Source: Streptomyces sp. MNU76
Lineage (GTDB): Bacteria > Actinomycetota > Actinomycetes > Streptomycetales > Streptomycetaceae
Direction of reading: 5' to 3'
Length of the DNA: 64,000 bases
Assembly (NCBI RefSeq): GCF_020982545.1
Contig: NZ_JAJKLK010000031.1
Location: 326,715 to 390,714 of the forward strand
This document shows positions 17,832 through 26,785 of this stretch, piece after piece (position 1 is the stretch's first letter; each line of letters starts with the position of its first letter). The notes below the pieces were generated by a model, which saw only the letters and a list, made by a program, of their open reading frames with translations, made no database searches and was not told the origin of the DNA. The translations under genes and the position numbers were made by a program.

Positions 17832-19001
17832 GTGCACCACAACCGCAAGGCCCGCTCCGGTACCCTCCGGGCCCGTCGTACGGCGGCCGCCCTGCTGACC
17901 GCGGCGGCCACCGCCGTGCTCGGCGGCTGCGAACGCGGATCGTCCGGCGACCCGGAGCCCCCCGCCACCGGCACGAGCGGCTGCCCCGCGGTGCAGGCGC
18001 GGGCCGAGGCCGCCGTCGAACGGGCGGAGCGCGACGACGTCCCCTGGAACGGCCCGACCACCGGGCCCAGGGCCGTGACCGGCAGAACCCTCGTCTACGT
18101 CGCCCAGACCATGACCAACCCGGGAGTCGCGGGCGCCGCCGAGGGTGTACGGGAGGCCGCGCGGGTCGTCGGCTGGGACCTGCGGGTGATCGACGGCGGA
18201 GGCACGCCCGCCGGCATCCAGGCCGCGATGAGCGAGGCCGTGGCGCTCCGCCCCTCCGGCATCGTCATCGGCGGCTTCGACCCCACCTCGACCTCGCAGC
18301 AGATCACGCGGGCCGAGCAGGCCGGCATCCCGCTCATCGGCTGGCACGCGGTCGCCGCCCCGGGCCCCAGCGAACGCCCCGCTCTCTTCACCAACATCAC
18401 CACCCGGGTCGAGGACGTCGCGCGGATCAGCGCCCGCTGGGTCATCGCGACCTCGAACGGCGAAGCGGGGGCCGTGATCTTCACCGACGCCTCCATCCCC
18501 TTCGCCAAGAACAAGTCGGAGCTGATCAGGAAGGAACTGGCCACCTGCGCGGGCGTGGACCTCCTGGCCTACGTGAACATCCCGATCCCCGACGCCAGCA
18601 GCCGCACGCCCCGCGAGGTCTCCTCGCTGCTCTCCCGGTTCCAGGACCGCTGGACCCACTCGGTCGCCATCAACGACCTGTACTTCGCCGACGCGGCCCC
18701 CGCCTTCCGCGCGGCCGGCAAGGACGGCTCGGGCCCGCCGTTCAACATCGGTGCCGGGGACGGCGACCCCTCCGCCTTCCAGCGCGTCGACAGCGACCAG
18801 TACCAGGCGGCCACCGTCCCCGAACCGCTCACCCTGCAGGGCTGGCAGATCGTCGACGAGTTCAACCGCGCCTTCTCCGGCAGCCCTGCCAGCGGCTATG
18901 TGGCGCCCGTCCACATCAGCACGGCCGACAACAGTGACGGCGCCACGAGCTGGAACCCGTCGGGCTACCGGGAGGGGTACCGCGAGATCTGGGGCAGGTG
19001 A
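17832..19001 (+). CDS. ABC importer substrate-binding lipoprotein, 389 aa
   Basis: Periplasmic-binding-protein type 1 fold (Peripla_BP_4) lipoprotein that captures a sugar-like ligand for the upstream ATPase and permease. The signal ends in lipobox LGGC with the lipidated Cys at residue 33. Fold landmarks include TMTNPGVAGAAEGVREAA, IVIGGFDPTSTSQQI and the hinge region INDLYFADAAPAF. GTG at 17832 is preceded by GAGGAG with good spacing. It completes an ATPase-permease-binding protein operon; the more common order puts the binding protein first. The ligand cannot be read from sequence. Confidence 0.88.
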   Translation: MHHNRKARSGTLRARRTAAALLTAAATAVLGGCERGSSGDPEPPATGTSGCPAVQARAEAAVERAERDDVPWNGPTTGPRAVTGRTLVYVAQTMTNPGVAGAAEGVREAARVVGWDLRVIDGGGTPAGIQAAMSEAVALRPSGIVIGGFDPTSTSQQITRAEQAGIPLIGWHAVAAPGPSERPALFTNITTRVEDVARISARWVIATSNGEAGAVIFTDASIPFAKNKSELIRKELATCAGVDLLAYVNIPIPDASSRTPREVSSLLSRFQDRWTHSVAINDLYFADAAPAFRAAGKDGSGPPFNIGAGDGDPSAFQRVDSDQYQAATVPEPLTLQGWQIVDEFNRAFSGSPASGYVAPVHISTADNSDGATSWNPSGYREGYREIWGR

Positions 19002-19053
19002 CGCCGCGGGGATCCGACGGCAGGGCCCCGGGCGGCCCGCGGTGGCCCGCCGG

Positions 19054-20325
19054 TCACAGCCGCAGGACGATCAGCGCGGTGTCGTCGGTGTTGCCGGCCG
19101 GCGGCAGCAGATCCGCCAGCAGGGCGTCGGCCAGCGTCTCCGGGTCCTTCTCGCGGTGGTGGGCCAGGGAGGCCGCGAGGCGTTCCAGACCGCTGTCGAT
19201 GCTCTCCGTACGGCGCTCGATCAGTCCGTCCGTGTACAGCACCAGGGTGGAGCCCTCGACGAAGGACGTGCGGGCCTGGGGCCGCGGGACCTGGACGGGG
19301 CGGGCGGCGAGCGGCGGGTCGGTGGCGCCGTCGAGGAAGGTGACGGTGCCGTCGGGACGCACCAGCGCGGGCGGCGGATGGCCCGCGCAGCTGTAGGTGA
19401 TGGTGTGGTCGGTCCAGTCGATGAAGGTCGTCACGACGGTGGTCGACTCGGCGCCGTCGACGGAGCGGGCGTAACGGTCGAGGGCCTCCAGGGCCTGGGC
19501 CGGACCGTCCGCGACACGCGTGGCCCCGCTCAGGGCGCTGCGCAACTGCCCCATGGCGCAGGCGGCGGCCAGACCGTGGCCGACGACGTCACCGACGGCC
19601 ACCGCGAGACCCTCGCCGTCCAGCCCGTCCAGCCCGACCAGGTCGTACCAGTCGCCGCACACGTTCAGCGCGCCGATGGCGGGCCGGTAGCGCACGGCGG
19701 CGTCGTGCGACCCGATGGGGCCGGGCGGGGGCAGCATCGCCGCCTGCAGCGCCAGCGCCACCTCGCGCTCATGGGCGTGCGCCGTGCGCAGACGTTCGTT
19801 GACCTCCTGCAGTTCGCGGGCGCGGGTGTAGAGCTCGGCCTCCAGCACCCGGGCCCGGCCGTCCTCACCCGGACCGGGGGAACCGCCCCGACCGGCATCG
19901 CCGGCGCCGCCCCGGGCGCGGATGAGTTCGGTGACCTCCTCCACGCGGTGCACGATCAGGACCACCTTGCCGTCGGCGCCCAGGACAGGGGCGTTGACGG
20001 GGCTCCAGTAGTGCTCCTGCCAGAGGCCGGGCCGCTGCGGGTCCTCGATGTCGTAGCGGAGCAGCGCCATCGTGTCGCGCTCCCCGGTGGCCACGGTGCG
20101 CAGCATCGACGCCTCCGTCTCCCGCATGCCGGCGGCGGCCGGTTCGTTCGGGTTCTCGGGGAAGACGTCGAAGATGTAGCGCCCGAGCAGCTGCTCGCGG
20201 CTGCGGCCGGCCAGCCGCAGGAAGTCGTCGTTGGCGTCGGCGTACACCAGATCGGGCGTGAGCAGCGCCACCATGCCGGGCAGGGCCCGGAAGACCTCCG
20301 CATAGTCGATATGCGGTTCCCTCAT
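19054..20325 (-). CDS. PAS-SpoIIE serine/threonine phosphatase, 423 aa
   Basis: Signalling phosphatase with a PAS sensor (about residues 10-135, YAEVFRALPGMVALLTPDLVYADAN), a short coiled coil, and a PP2C/SpoIIE catalytic domain with the metal-binding motifs CGDWYDL, VAVGDVVGHG and LVLYTDGLIERR. It ends in NTDDTALIVLRL, the expected C terminus. Unlike the phosphatase at 11.4 kb it has no HATPase domain, so it would only dephosphorylate an anti-sigma antagonist or similar STAS protein. The frame is open upstream to 20409, but ATG at 20325 is chosen for its AAGGCAGG ribosome binding sequence. It is convergent with the ABC binding-protein gene. Confidence 0.88.
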   Translation of the reverse strand: MREPHIDYAEVFRALPGMVALLTPDLVYADANDDFLRLAGRSREQLLGRYIFDVFPENPNEPAAAGMRETEASMLRTVATGERDTMALLRYDIEDPQRPGLWQEHYWSPVNAPVLGADGKVVLIVHRVEEVTELIRARGGAGDAGRGGSPGPGEDGRARVLEAELYTRARELQEVNERLRTAHAHEREVALALQAAMLPPPGPIGSHDAAVRYRPAIGALNVCGDWYDLVGLDGLDGEGLAVAVGDVVGHGLAAACAMGQLRSALSGATRVADGPAQALEALDRYARSVDGAESTTVVTTFIDWTDHTITYSCAGHPPPALVRPDGTVTFLDGATDPPLAARPVQVPRPQARTSFVEGSTLVLYTDGLIERRTESIDSGLERLAASLAHHREKDPETLADALLADLLPPAGNTDDTALIVLRL

Positions 20326-20526
20326 GTCCAGCCTGCCTTGGCGCCGAGCGTCGGTGTGTCGTTCCACGATAGGCGCGAACCGGCCGCCGGACCCGCCGGT
20401 CCGCGGCACACGTACCGGAACCTTCCCGATCCGCCACGTGGGTGTCCCACGAAAGAGTGGTGAGCGCCGCGGACCGGCCCGATCCGCTCGCCTCCCCGGG
20501 CGGCGGATCGGGCCGGACCGACCCGT

Positions 20527-22023
20527 TCAGAAGATGCCTGGGCCGGGAGTCAGGACGCCCTGCGGGTCGAAGCGGGTCTTCCACGACGCGAACCGCTCCC
20601 AGTCCGCGCCGTAGTGCGCCCGCCAGTCGGCCGCCGTGAACGCGCACGCGCCGTGCGGGTAGCGCACTCCGCCGACGGCCGCCGCGTCCTGGTAGAAGCG
20701 GTAGTTGCGGTCCGTCATCCGGGAGGCGAAGTCCGGGTCGGGGCCGGACCGGGCGGCGTCGGTGAGCACGCTGACCAGCCAGACCCAGGGGCCGCCGGTG
20801 TCGTCGGGCAGCCGCAGCAGCGGTCGGCCGTAGCTCGCGCGCAGCATCGGGAAGACGAGGCCGAAGCCGGTCGGGCCGAGGTCTTCGGCGGTCAGCGACG
20901 GGAACACCGACGCGACGTACTCCTCGACGGCATCGTCCGGCAGGAAGAGGTCCGACCAGGGCTTGACCTTCGCGTCCCAGTCCAGGTTCGCCGCGAACGC
21001 GTCGTACATGTCGGTGACCAGGGATATGTACTCGAGATAGGTGTAGTCCTCGAAGGCGGCCAAGGCCGCGGCGGGGCTGAGCCCGCGCAGGAGGTGGGAC
21101 GCGTCGGGGGTCTCGCCGGGATTGTGGAAGACGGTGGCCCACAGGACCAGGGGCTGCGCCGTGCCGGGCTGCGGAATGCTGCCGAGCGAGTCGAACTCGC
21201 CCCGGTTCGCGAGGACTCGGATGTCGCGGAAGAAGGTCGGGATGTCCGGGTAGCCGATCCGGTAGGTGCGGGCCAGCCGCTTGGCCGGCACCAGGCCGAC
21301 GGTGGCGCGGGTGATGACGCCGCACTGTCCGAGTCCGGCGAGTGCCGCCTCGAACAGGTCGCTGTTCTGCGCGTCGGTGCACCACCTCGCCCGGCCGTCG
21401 CCCGTGACCACCTGGAGCCGCCGGGCGTGATCGACCTGCGCGCCGACCCGGTAGGACGACATCATCCCGATGCCGCCCATGGACAGGGTCCCGCCGATCG
21501 TCGCTTTGGTGTAGCTGGTGATCGACGCCGGGGTGAGGCCCTGCTCGTACGCGGCCTCGATCAGGTCCTTCCACAGCACACCGGCGTCGACGTCGGCGCC
21601 GTCCGGGCCGATCGAGTGGATCGTGTCCAGTGACCGCATCTCGACGACCAGGCCCCCGCTCACGAGCGGTTGGCCGAACATCGCGTGGTGGGCGCCGGCC
21701 GGGGCGACCGGGATGCCGTGATCGGCACAGAAACCGACCATCTTCCTGATGTCGCGCACCGATCCGGGCCGCAGCACCGCGCACGGTGTCCGGAACACGA
21801 TGTTGCCCTGGTCGTGCGCGTTCGCCGCGAGCGACGCCGCGTCGAAGACGAGCGTCCCGTCGAGGGACGGGGCCGCGGCGAAGGACGCGCCGTCCGCTGC
21901 CGCGGCCTCGGTCACCCACTGCCGGGTGAGCAGATCGAAACCGGCCACGAGTGCCAGGGTTCCGGCTCCGAACCTGGCCAGGAACTGCCGTCTGCCGACG
22001 GAACCGGTGGGTCTTTCTGTCAT
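20527..22023 (-). CDS. Tat-exported FAD-binding oxidoreductase (BBE / cytokinin-dehydrogenase-like), 498 aa
   Basis: Secreted flavoprotein oxidase. A twin-arginine signal is visible at residues 10-35 (GRRQFLARFGAGTLALVAG), so it is exported folded with FAD bound. The FAD_binding_4 (PCMH) domain follows with VLRPGSVRDIRKMVGFC, the GAHHAMFGQPLVSGG pyrophosphate loop and TIGGTLSMGGIG. The C-terminal half has cytokinin-dehydrogenase-like features and ends RFDPQGVLTPGPGIF. The substrate is unknown. ATG at 22023 is selected because GGAGG precedes it by 6 nt; an open frame extends further upstream to 22179 without signal features. Confidence 0.85.
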   Translation of the reverse strand: MTERPTGSVGRRQFLARFGAGTLALVAGFDLLTRQWVTEAAAADGASFAAAPSLDGTLVFDAASLAANAHDQGNIVFRTPCAVLRPGSVRDIRKMVGFCADHGIPVAPAGAHHAMFGQPLVSGGLVVEMRSLDTIHSIGPDGADVDAGVLWKDLIEAAYEQGLTPASITSYTKATIGGTLSMGGIGMMSSYRVGAQVDHARRLQVVTGDGRARWCTDAQNSDLFEAALAGLGQCGVITRATVGLVPAKRLARTYRIGYPDIPTFFRDIRVLANRGEFDSLGSIPQPGTAQPLVLWATVFHNPGETPDASHLLRGLSPAAALAAFEDYTYLEYISLVTDMYDAFAANLDWDAKVKPWSDLFLPDDAVEEYVASVFPSLTAEDLGPTGFGLVFPMLRASYGRPLLRLPDDTGGPWVWLVSVLTDAARSGPDPDFASRMTDRNYRFYQDAAAVGGVRYPHGACAFTAADWRAHYGADWERFASWKTRFDPQGVLTPGPGIF

Positions 22024-22553
22024 GACAGCCTCCGTGATGTCGACGCGGCGGATCGTCGGCACGCCGCGCCGGGTCTGTCGTCCTGCCGGGGGTGGGAGTC
22101 GGTGCGCGACCGGTGCTCGACCGAACCGGCGTGCTGACCCTCCGTGATCGTCATCACCAAGAGCGATCCCCCCTGACAATCCGCTTACGGCTCATCATGA
22201 CTTCTCGCAGGCCCCTCGCGCGATGGGATCGGCGAGCCGGAGGCGCTCGGCGGGGCGGTGGGAGCGCTCGCAGAAGTGGATTTGGCGCCAGGCGCGGCAG
22301 AAAGCCCTATTCGGCCTTACTCGTGTGAGCGTCGCGCGGCTCAACCAGCTCAGGGATTGCGCAGGTTGACGATCCGTCACCAGGTCGAGTGATGATACGA
22401 TCACCGCACTTACCGAACGGACGGATAGGTGCAAAAGGAGCACCTCTCGCCATTCGTGGAGGCCTGGGTGGCAACCCCGGAGTGGCTGGCCTTCGGTCTG
22501 TGTGAATTGACGGAAATTCAGTAGCTGGCCATCGGCCGCCTGAAGAGGGTCTC
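22024..22553. other. Intergenic region upstream of the conservon
   Basis: A 530-bp divergent intergenic region. It contains an inverted repeat AGGTGC (22427-22432) / GCACCT (22440-22445) enclosing AAAAGGAG, and a possible 22-codon ORF (22456-22524, GTG to TAG) whose peptide has two Trp residues and begins VEAWVATPEW. The spacing from the ribosome-binding-like AAAAGGAG to that GTG is long (15 nt), so translation is doubtful. Promoters for both flanking genes must lie here; the less GC-rich stretch around 22360-22430 is the likeliest place. No other gene is evident. Confidence 0.4.
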
Positions 22554-23759
22554 ATGACGCAATACATACAAAATCCGGCGCTCTGGGCACTCATTGTCGT
22601 AACCCTTGCCGCCGTCGCCCTGATCATTCGTCAGCGACGGGCGGCGCGAGCATTACGGCAGGAGATCGCAGGGCTCAGAAATCACTACGGTGAATTGGAG
22701 AGCCAATACTCGGATTCCGTCCGCGCGGCCCAGCAGGAAGCCGAAGGTGAGACGAGGACGGCCCTGAAGTCGGCGATGCGGACCCTGCAGGGTCTCGCCG
22801 CGGAGCAGCAGCGCATCATCTCCGGGCTGCAGCGCAAGTACGGCGACTCCGTCATGCTCCAGGACCTCCTGGAGATCGACCACATGAACGCGCAGTTCGG
22901 CCGGCGTGCCCAGTCCATCGCCGTGCTGTGCGAGGGCTGGCTCGGCCGCCACCGCGACGTGGCCTCGGTCTACGACGTGGTCCGCAGCGCCCAGGGCAGG
23001 ATCCGCCACTTCCAGCGGGCCCACATCCTGTCCAAGGTCGACTTCGGCGTCACCAGCCGGGCCGTCGAACCGGTGGCGCTGGCCCTCGCGGAGCTCCTCG
23101 ACAACGCGACCAGCTACTCCAGCCCGGACACCGTCGTCGAGATCAACGTCCGCTCCGTGCCCAAGGGCGTCTGCATCATCGTGGACGACGCCGGTGTCGG
23201 CATGAACGAGGAGGAGAAGGCGAGGGCCGAGAGGCTCCTGACGAGCGAGCGCGTCACGGGTGTCTCGGGGCTCGGCAACCCTCCGCAGTTCGGCTTCGCG
23301 GTGATCGGTGTGCTCTGCGAGCGGTTCGGCTTCACGGTGTCGGTGGACTCCACCTCCCCCTACGGAGGTGTGCGGGCGGTCGTGCTGCTGCCCGACGAGC
23401 TGCTCACCGCGATGCCGGAGCCCAAGCAGCCTGCGGTGCCGGTGGATTCGGCCCCGCCGCGGGAGGTCCCGGCCCCCGTGGAGGTCGGGCCGTCCGTGTA
23501 CGACACCGCCTCCGAGTCCTCGCTGCCCGTGGGCACGACCGAGGACGGTCTGCCCAAGCGGCGTCGCAAGCGGCCGATGGCCCTGGTCTCCAACGGCCCG
23601 TCCGCCGCCCCGGCTCCGCGGCGCCGCAGCGAGGACACGGCAGCGATCATGGCCGCCTTCAAGCAGGGCACGGACGCCGGTCGCGCCACTCACCCGGAGG
23701 CGGGGGAGCGGTCGAGCGGCCCCCATGACGCAAGCAGCGAAGGGCACGAGGTCCAATGA
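22554..23759 (+). CDS. cvnA: Conservon sensor-like ATP-binding protein CvnA, 401 aa
   Basis: First gene of a conservon operon. A single transmembrane helix lies at residues 8-28, followed by a coiled-coil region and a histidine-kinase-type HATPase domain (N box LAELLDNATSYSSP, G1 box VDDAGVGM), then a disordered Pro-rich tail. There is no obvious phosphoacceptor His box, as in other CvnA proteins. The family is proposed to form a membrane complex with CvnB-D resembling eukaryotic receptor/G-protein systems. The ATG overlaps no upstream gene; GAAGAGGG precedes it. The TGA overlaps the ATG of cvnB, so the genes are coupled. Confidence 0.92.
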   Translation: MTQYIQNPALWALIVVTLAAVALIIRQRRAARALRQEIAGLRNHYGELESQYSDSVRAAQQEAEGETRTALKSAMRTLQGLAAEQQRIISGLQRKYGDSVMLQDLLEIDHMNAQFGRRAQSIAVLCEGWLGRHRDVASVYDVVRSAQGRIRHFQRAHILSKVDFGVTSRAVEPVALALAELLDNATSYSSPDTVVEINVRSVPKGVCIIVDDAGVGMNEEEKARAERLLTSERVTGVSGLGNPPQFGFAVIGVLCERFGFTVSVDSTSPYGGVRAVVLLPDELLTAMPEPKQPAVPVDSAPPREVPAPVEVGPSVYDTASESSLPVGTTEDGLPKRRRKRPMALVSNGPSAAPAPRRRSEDTAAIMAAFKQGTDAGRATHPEAGERSSGPHDASSEGHEVQ

Positions 23760-24157
23760 ACAACGATCTTTCATGGATGCTTGACAGCGCCCTGGAGATC
23801 CCCGGAGCTCTCCACGCGGTTCTGGTCTCCTCCGACGGGTTGCTGAGGGCCCGTTCGAAGGGAGTGGACAAGGACGACGCGGACAAGGCCGCCGCCGCGA
23901 TGAGCGGTATGCAGTCGCTGAGCCGGTCACTCGCGTTCTTCTGCTCCCGCTCGGATCTGCGCTGGCAGCAGACCCTGGTCGAGTTCGACGGCGGCTGGAT
24001 CTTCCTGATCTCGGCCGGGGACGGCGCCTACCTCGCGGTGTCGGCCTCCTCCGACGTCGACATGGCCGACATCACCTTCCGGATGCAGCAGCTCGTCGGA
24101 CAGCTGGGCAAGGTCATGACCGCTCCGCCCAGGGAGAGCAGCGTGGTAGGGCCATGA
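23756..24157 (+). CDS. cvnB: Roadblock/LC7 protein CvnB, 133 aa
   Basis: Roadblock/LC7 domain protein covering the whole length (start WMLDSALEIPGALHAVLVSSDG, then MSGMQSLSRSLAFF). In bacteria such proteins often act as regulators of the small GTPase encoded beside them, here CvnD. Its ATG at 23756 overlaps the cvnA stop by 4 bp and its stop overlaps the cvnC start by 4 bp, so the three products are probably made in fixed ratio. Length matches other CvnB proteins of 130-140 residues. Confidence 0.92.
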   Translation: MNNDLSWMLDSALEIPGALHAVLVSSDGLLRARSKGVDKDDADKAAAAMSGMQSLSRSLAFFCSRSDLRWQQTLVEFDGGWIFLISAGDGAYLAVSASSDVDMADITFRMQQLVGQLGKVMTAPPRESSVVGP

Positions 24158-24531
24158 CCGATTCCGACAGGCATGAGCACGAGGCCGCCGAGTTAGTACG
24201 GCCGTATGTCATCACCGGTGGCCGCAGCCTCCCCGGCGAGAGTCAGTTCTCCCTGATCACGCTGGTCACGGCGGTCGCCGACCAGCAGCAGCGACCCGCG
24301 CGCCTCTCGCCCGAGGAGCAGGACCTGCTGCGTATGTGTGTCGGAGGTTACCTCTCCGTCGCCGAGATCGCGGGGCACATCCAACTGCCGGTGGGAGTCG
24401 TGAAGATCCTGCTGGCCGCGCTCTCCGAGGCCGGCTATCTCGTCACCCGTCCGCCGGAGACCCGTGCTCCCGTCGCCAACCTGAAGATTCTCGAGGAGGT
24501 GCTCAATGGTCTCCAGTCCAAGTTTGGATGA
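24154..24531 (+). CDS. cvnC: DUF742 protein CvnC, 125 aa
   Basis: DUF742 family protein with a winged-helix-like core: VRPYVITGGRSLPG near the N terminus, SVAEIAGHIQLPVGVVKILLAAL in the middle and the family ending LEEVLNGLQSKFG. It is the third conservon component and its biochemical role is not known. The ATG overlaps the cvnB stop. The last 26 bp overlap the start of cvnD, whose GAGGAGG ribosome binding sequence lies within the cvnC coding sequence. Confidence 0.92.
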   Translation: MTDSDRHEHEAAELVRPYVITGGRSLPGESQFSLITLVTAVADQQQRPARLSPEEQDLLRMCVGGYLSVAEIAGHIQLPVGVVKILLAALSEAGYLVTRPPETRAPVANLKILEEVLNGLQSKFG

Positions 24532-25099
24532 ACGGGCGTACGTCCCGGGCGGAGAGACGCAGACCGCCGTGAAGATCCTGGTCGTCGGGCACTTCGCGGT
24601 GGGCAAGACCACGTTCATCGGGTCGATCTCCGAGATCTCGCCGCTCTCCACCGAGGAGACGATGACCCAGGCGGGCGAGGCGATCGACGACCTCAAGGGC
24701 GTCCAGGGCAAGACCACCACCACGGTCGCCATGGACTTCGGCCGCCTCACCGTCAGCGACCGTGTCGTGCTGTATCTCTTCGGCACACCCGGCCAGCAGC
24801 GCTTCGTACAGATGTGGGAGGACATGGCACGCGGCGCCCTCGGGGCGCTGGTGCTGGTCGACCCCGAGCGGCTGGCCGACTCCTTCGCCGTGATCGACCT
24901 GATCGAGCAGTACGGACTCGACTACGCGATCGCGGTCAACCATTTCGACGGTACGTCGATACGTGACGCGAGGGCGCTGCGCGAAGCGCTTGATCTCCTC
25001 GACGACACCCCCATCGTCACCTGCGACGCGCGGGACGAACGGTCGTCGGCCGAGGCTCTGATCACGCTCGTCCGCTACTTGATGGACCGCGCCCGATAG
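24506..25099 (+). CDS. cvnD: Ras-like ATP/GTP-binding protein CvnD, 197 aa
   Basis: Small G protein of the conservon. The P-loop GHFAVGKTT lies near residue 30, the switch II region is FGTPGQQRFVQMW, and the NKxD-type base motif appears as NHFD. The Gly-Gln of switch II is replaced by GQQ, common in CvnD and MglA-type proteins. It probably cycles between nucleotide states under control of CvnB. ATG at 24506 is chosen for the GAGGAGG six bases upstream. The P450 gene follows after a short gap. Confidence 0.92.
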   Translation: MVSSPSLDERAYVPGGETQTAVKILVVGHFAVGKTTFIGSISEISPLSTEETMTQAGEAIDDLKGVQGKTTTTVAMDFGRLTVSDRVVLYLFGTPGQQRFVQMWEDMARGALGALVLVDPERLADSFAVIDLIEQYGLDYAIAVNHFDGTSIRDARALREALDLLDDTPIVTCDARDERSSAEALITLVRYLMDRAR

Positions 25100-25112
25100 G
25101 AGCAGAGCAGAC

Positions 25113-26451
25113 ATGACCCCGACCCCACCCTTCCCTCACCCCGCCCGGCTGCCCGGCCCACGACAGCGGACGGCGCATCCCGCTGTACGGACCGGAGTAC
25201 GCGGCCGATCCGCAGGCGTACTACGCGTACATGCGGCACTACGGACCGAGCGCGCCCGTCGAGATCGCGCCCGGCGTCGACGCGACCCTCGTCACCGACC
25301 ACGCCGCCGCGCTGAAGCTGCTGCAGGACCCCGGCAACTTCCGCAAGGACGCACGCCGTTGGCGAGACGTCGCCGAGGGCAAGGTCGGCCCGGAAAGCCC
25401 TGTCGTCCCGATGCTGGGCTACCGTCCCAACGCGATGTTCACCGACGGCGCCGAGCACGCGCGGCTCCGGCAGGCGATCACCGACAGCCTGGCCAAGGTC
25501 GACTCCCGCCGGATCAGCGACATGACCAAGCGGGCCTCCGACTACCTCCTCTCCCAGGTCTCCGGCCGCGGCTCCATCGACCTGATGAACGACTACGTCA
25601 AGCAGTTGCCGCTGCTCGTGTTCAACGAGCTCTTCGGCTGCCCGGCGGACATCGGCGACCGGGTCGTCTTCGGCATCTCCGGAGTCTTCGAGGGCGTCAA
25701 CGCCGAGAAGGCCAACCAGGTGCTGGGCCAGGCCGTGTTCGAGCTGGTGGCCCTCAAGCGTGCCCGGCCGGCCGACGACGTCACCTCGTATCTGATGCGG
25801 CACGAGGCGCGCCTGACCGACGAGGAGCTGGTCCACCAGCTGATCCTGCTCCTCGGTGCGGGCGCCGAGCCGCTGCGCAACCTCATCGGCAACACCCTGC
25901 ACCGGCTGCTCCTGCACGACCGGTACGCCGACGGCGGGCTGATCGAGGAGGCCATCGACGACACGCTGTGGGAGAACCCGCCCATGGCGAACTACGCGCC
26001 GCACTACCCCGCGGCCGACATGGAGTTCGGCGGTACCGAGCTGCGGGCGGGCGATCTCGTCCTGGTCAGCATGACGGCCGCCAACACCGACCCGGCACTC
26101 GTGGCGGCCGGTCAGACCGGCGGCAGGCGGGCCCACCTGTCCTGGAGCGCCGGCCCGCACGCCTGCCCCTCCAAGGAACTCGCCCGGCTCGTCACCATGG
26201 TGGCTATCGAGAACCTGCTGAACCGCCTGCACGACATCGAGCTGGCGGTCCCCGAGGACAGCCTGACCTGGCGTCCGGGCCCCTTCCACCGCGCACTGGC
26301 CGCGCTTCCCTGCCGCTTCACCCCGCAGGTCGTCCAGCGCCCGGTCCCGCCCCGCGCGACGGAACCGTCCGCGCACGAGGAGAACGCCCCGGCGGGCCGC
26401 AAGGCGGAGCGTGGCGTGTGGGGCTCCTTCCTGCAGTGGTTGAAGGGGTGA
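25113..26451 (+). CDS. cvnE: Conservon cytochrome P450 CvnE (CYP157-like), apparent N-terminal frameshift
   Basis: P450 of the conservon. The heme-Cys region is SAGPHACPSKELARL and the I-helix segment LLGAGAEPLRNLIGNT replaces the usual AGxET. The K-helix lacks the ExxR motif and reads IDDTLW, as known for the CYP157 family of Streptomyces conservons (CYP157C1 has EQSLW). The body is in the frame that ends at 26451, and conserved sequence RIPLYGPEYAADPQAYYAY extends upstream of the first ATG in that frame (25231). The plausible start, ATG at 25113 with AGGAGCAGAG before it, is one base out of frame; the shift falls in the C-rich stretch 25117-25150. This looks like an indel or sequencing error rather than a natural start at 25231. 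Confidence 0.8.
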
Positions 26452-26507
26452 CGCAGACAACAGTCTGCGACGGCTGGTACTGCATGAGTGTTCAACCAAA
26501 GGGGTAG
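26448..26507 (+). CDS. Candidate 19-residue Trp/Cys leader peptide
   Basis: Very small ORF starting with GTG that overlaps the P450 stop (GTGA) and ending with TAG. The peptide contains Cys-Asp-Gly-Trp-Tyr-Cys and, seven residues after the Trp, a Pro two residues before the end. It precedes a terminator-like hairpin and a prenyltransferase-tryptophanase gene, an order that recalls TnaC of the E. coli tna operon, where Trp12 and the C-terminal Pro stall the ribosome. Ribosome binding would rest on GAAGGGG at very short spacing. No family match is known to me; a short peptide can occur by chance. Confidence 0.35.
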   Translation: MTQTTVCDGWYCMSVQPKG

Positions 26508-26785
26508 TAACGCGGCGGCATTCGTGGTGACCATTGAACAAAGGGAGGTGTCGTGGACCACATATCCATCGACGCCGCTTCTGCTCGACATCCGGATCTG
26601 ATCCGCCGCTCCCTGCGAGACATCGACTTACACCGCGCGGAGACCAGGGGCGTGACCCGCCACCAGTCGCCGCGACACGAGATACCCGCCCAGGCCGGCG
26701 GGTATCTTTCTGTGTCTCCGCACACCCTCCGCCGCCGGGGGACAACGGCCGCGCCCGCGTACTCCGAGCAGCGGCGGGAGACGTG
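26508..26785 (+). other. Leader region upstream of the prenyltransferase gene
   Basis: The region holds an inverted repeat TGTTCAA (26489-26495) / TTGAACA (26534-26540), a strong ribosome-binding sequence AAGGGAGG (26541-26548) and a terminator-like hairpin (26681-26706). A 78-codon frame from GTG 26553 to TGA 26789 follows the ribosome binding sequence and its stop overlaps the next GTG start (GTGA); its protein is Arg/His-rich and resembles nothing I know, so it may be a translated leader rather than a real protein. No promoter is obvious after the hairpin. Confidence 0.4.
26681..26713 (+). terminator. Intrinsic terminator or attenuator before the prenyltransferase gene
   Basis: A perfect 10-bp stem, GATACCCGCC (26681-26690) and GGCGGGTATC (26697-26706), with a 6-nt loop is followed by TTTCTGT. 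It could end the conservon transcript. Because only 75 bp remain before the next start and no promoter is seen there, it may instead be an attenuator that transcription must read through. Confidence 0.65.
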
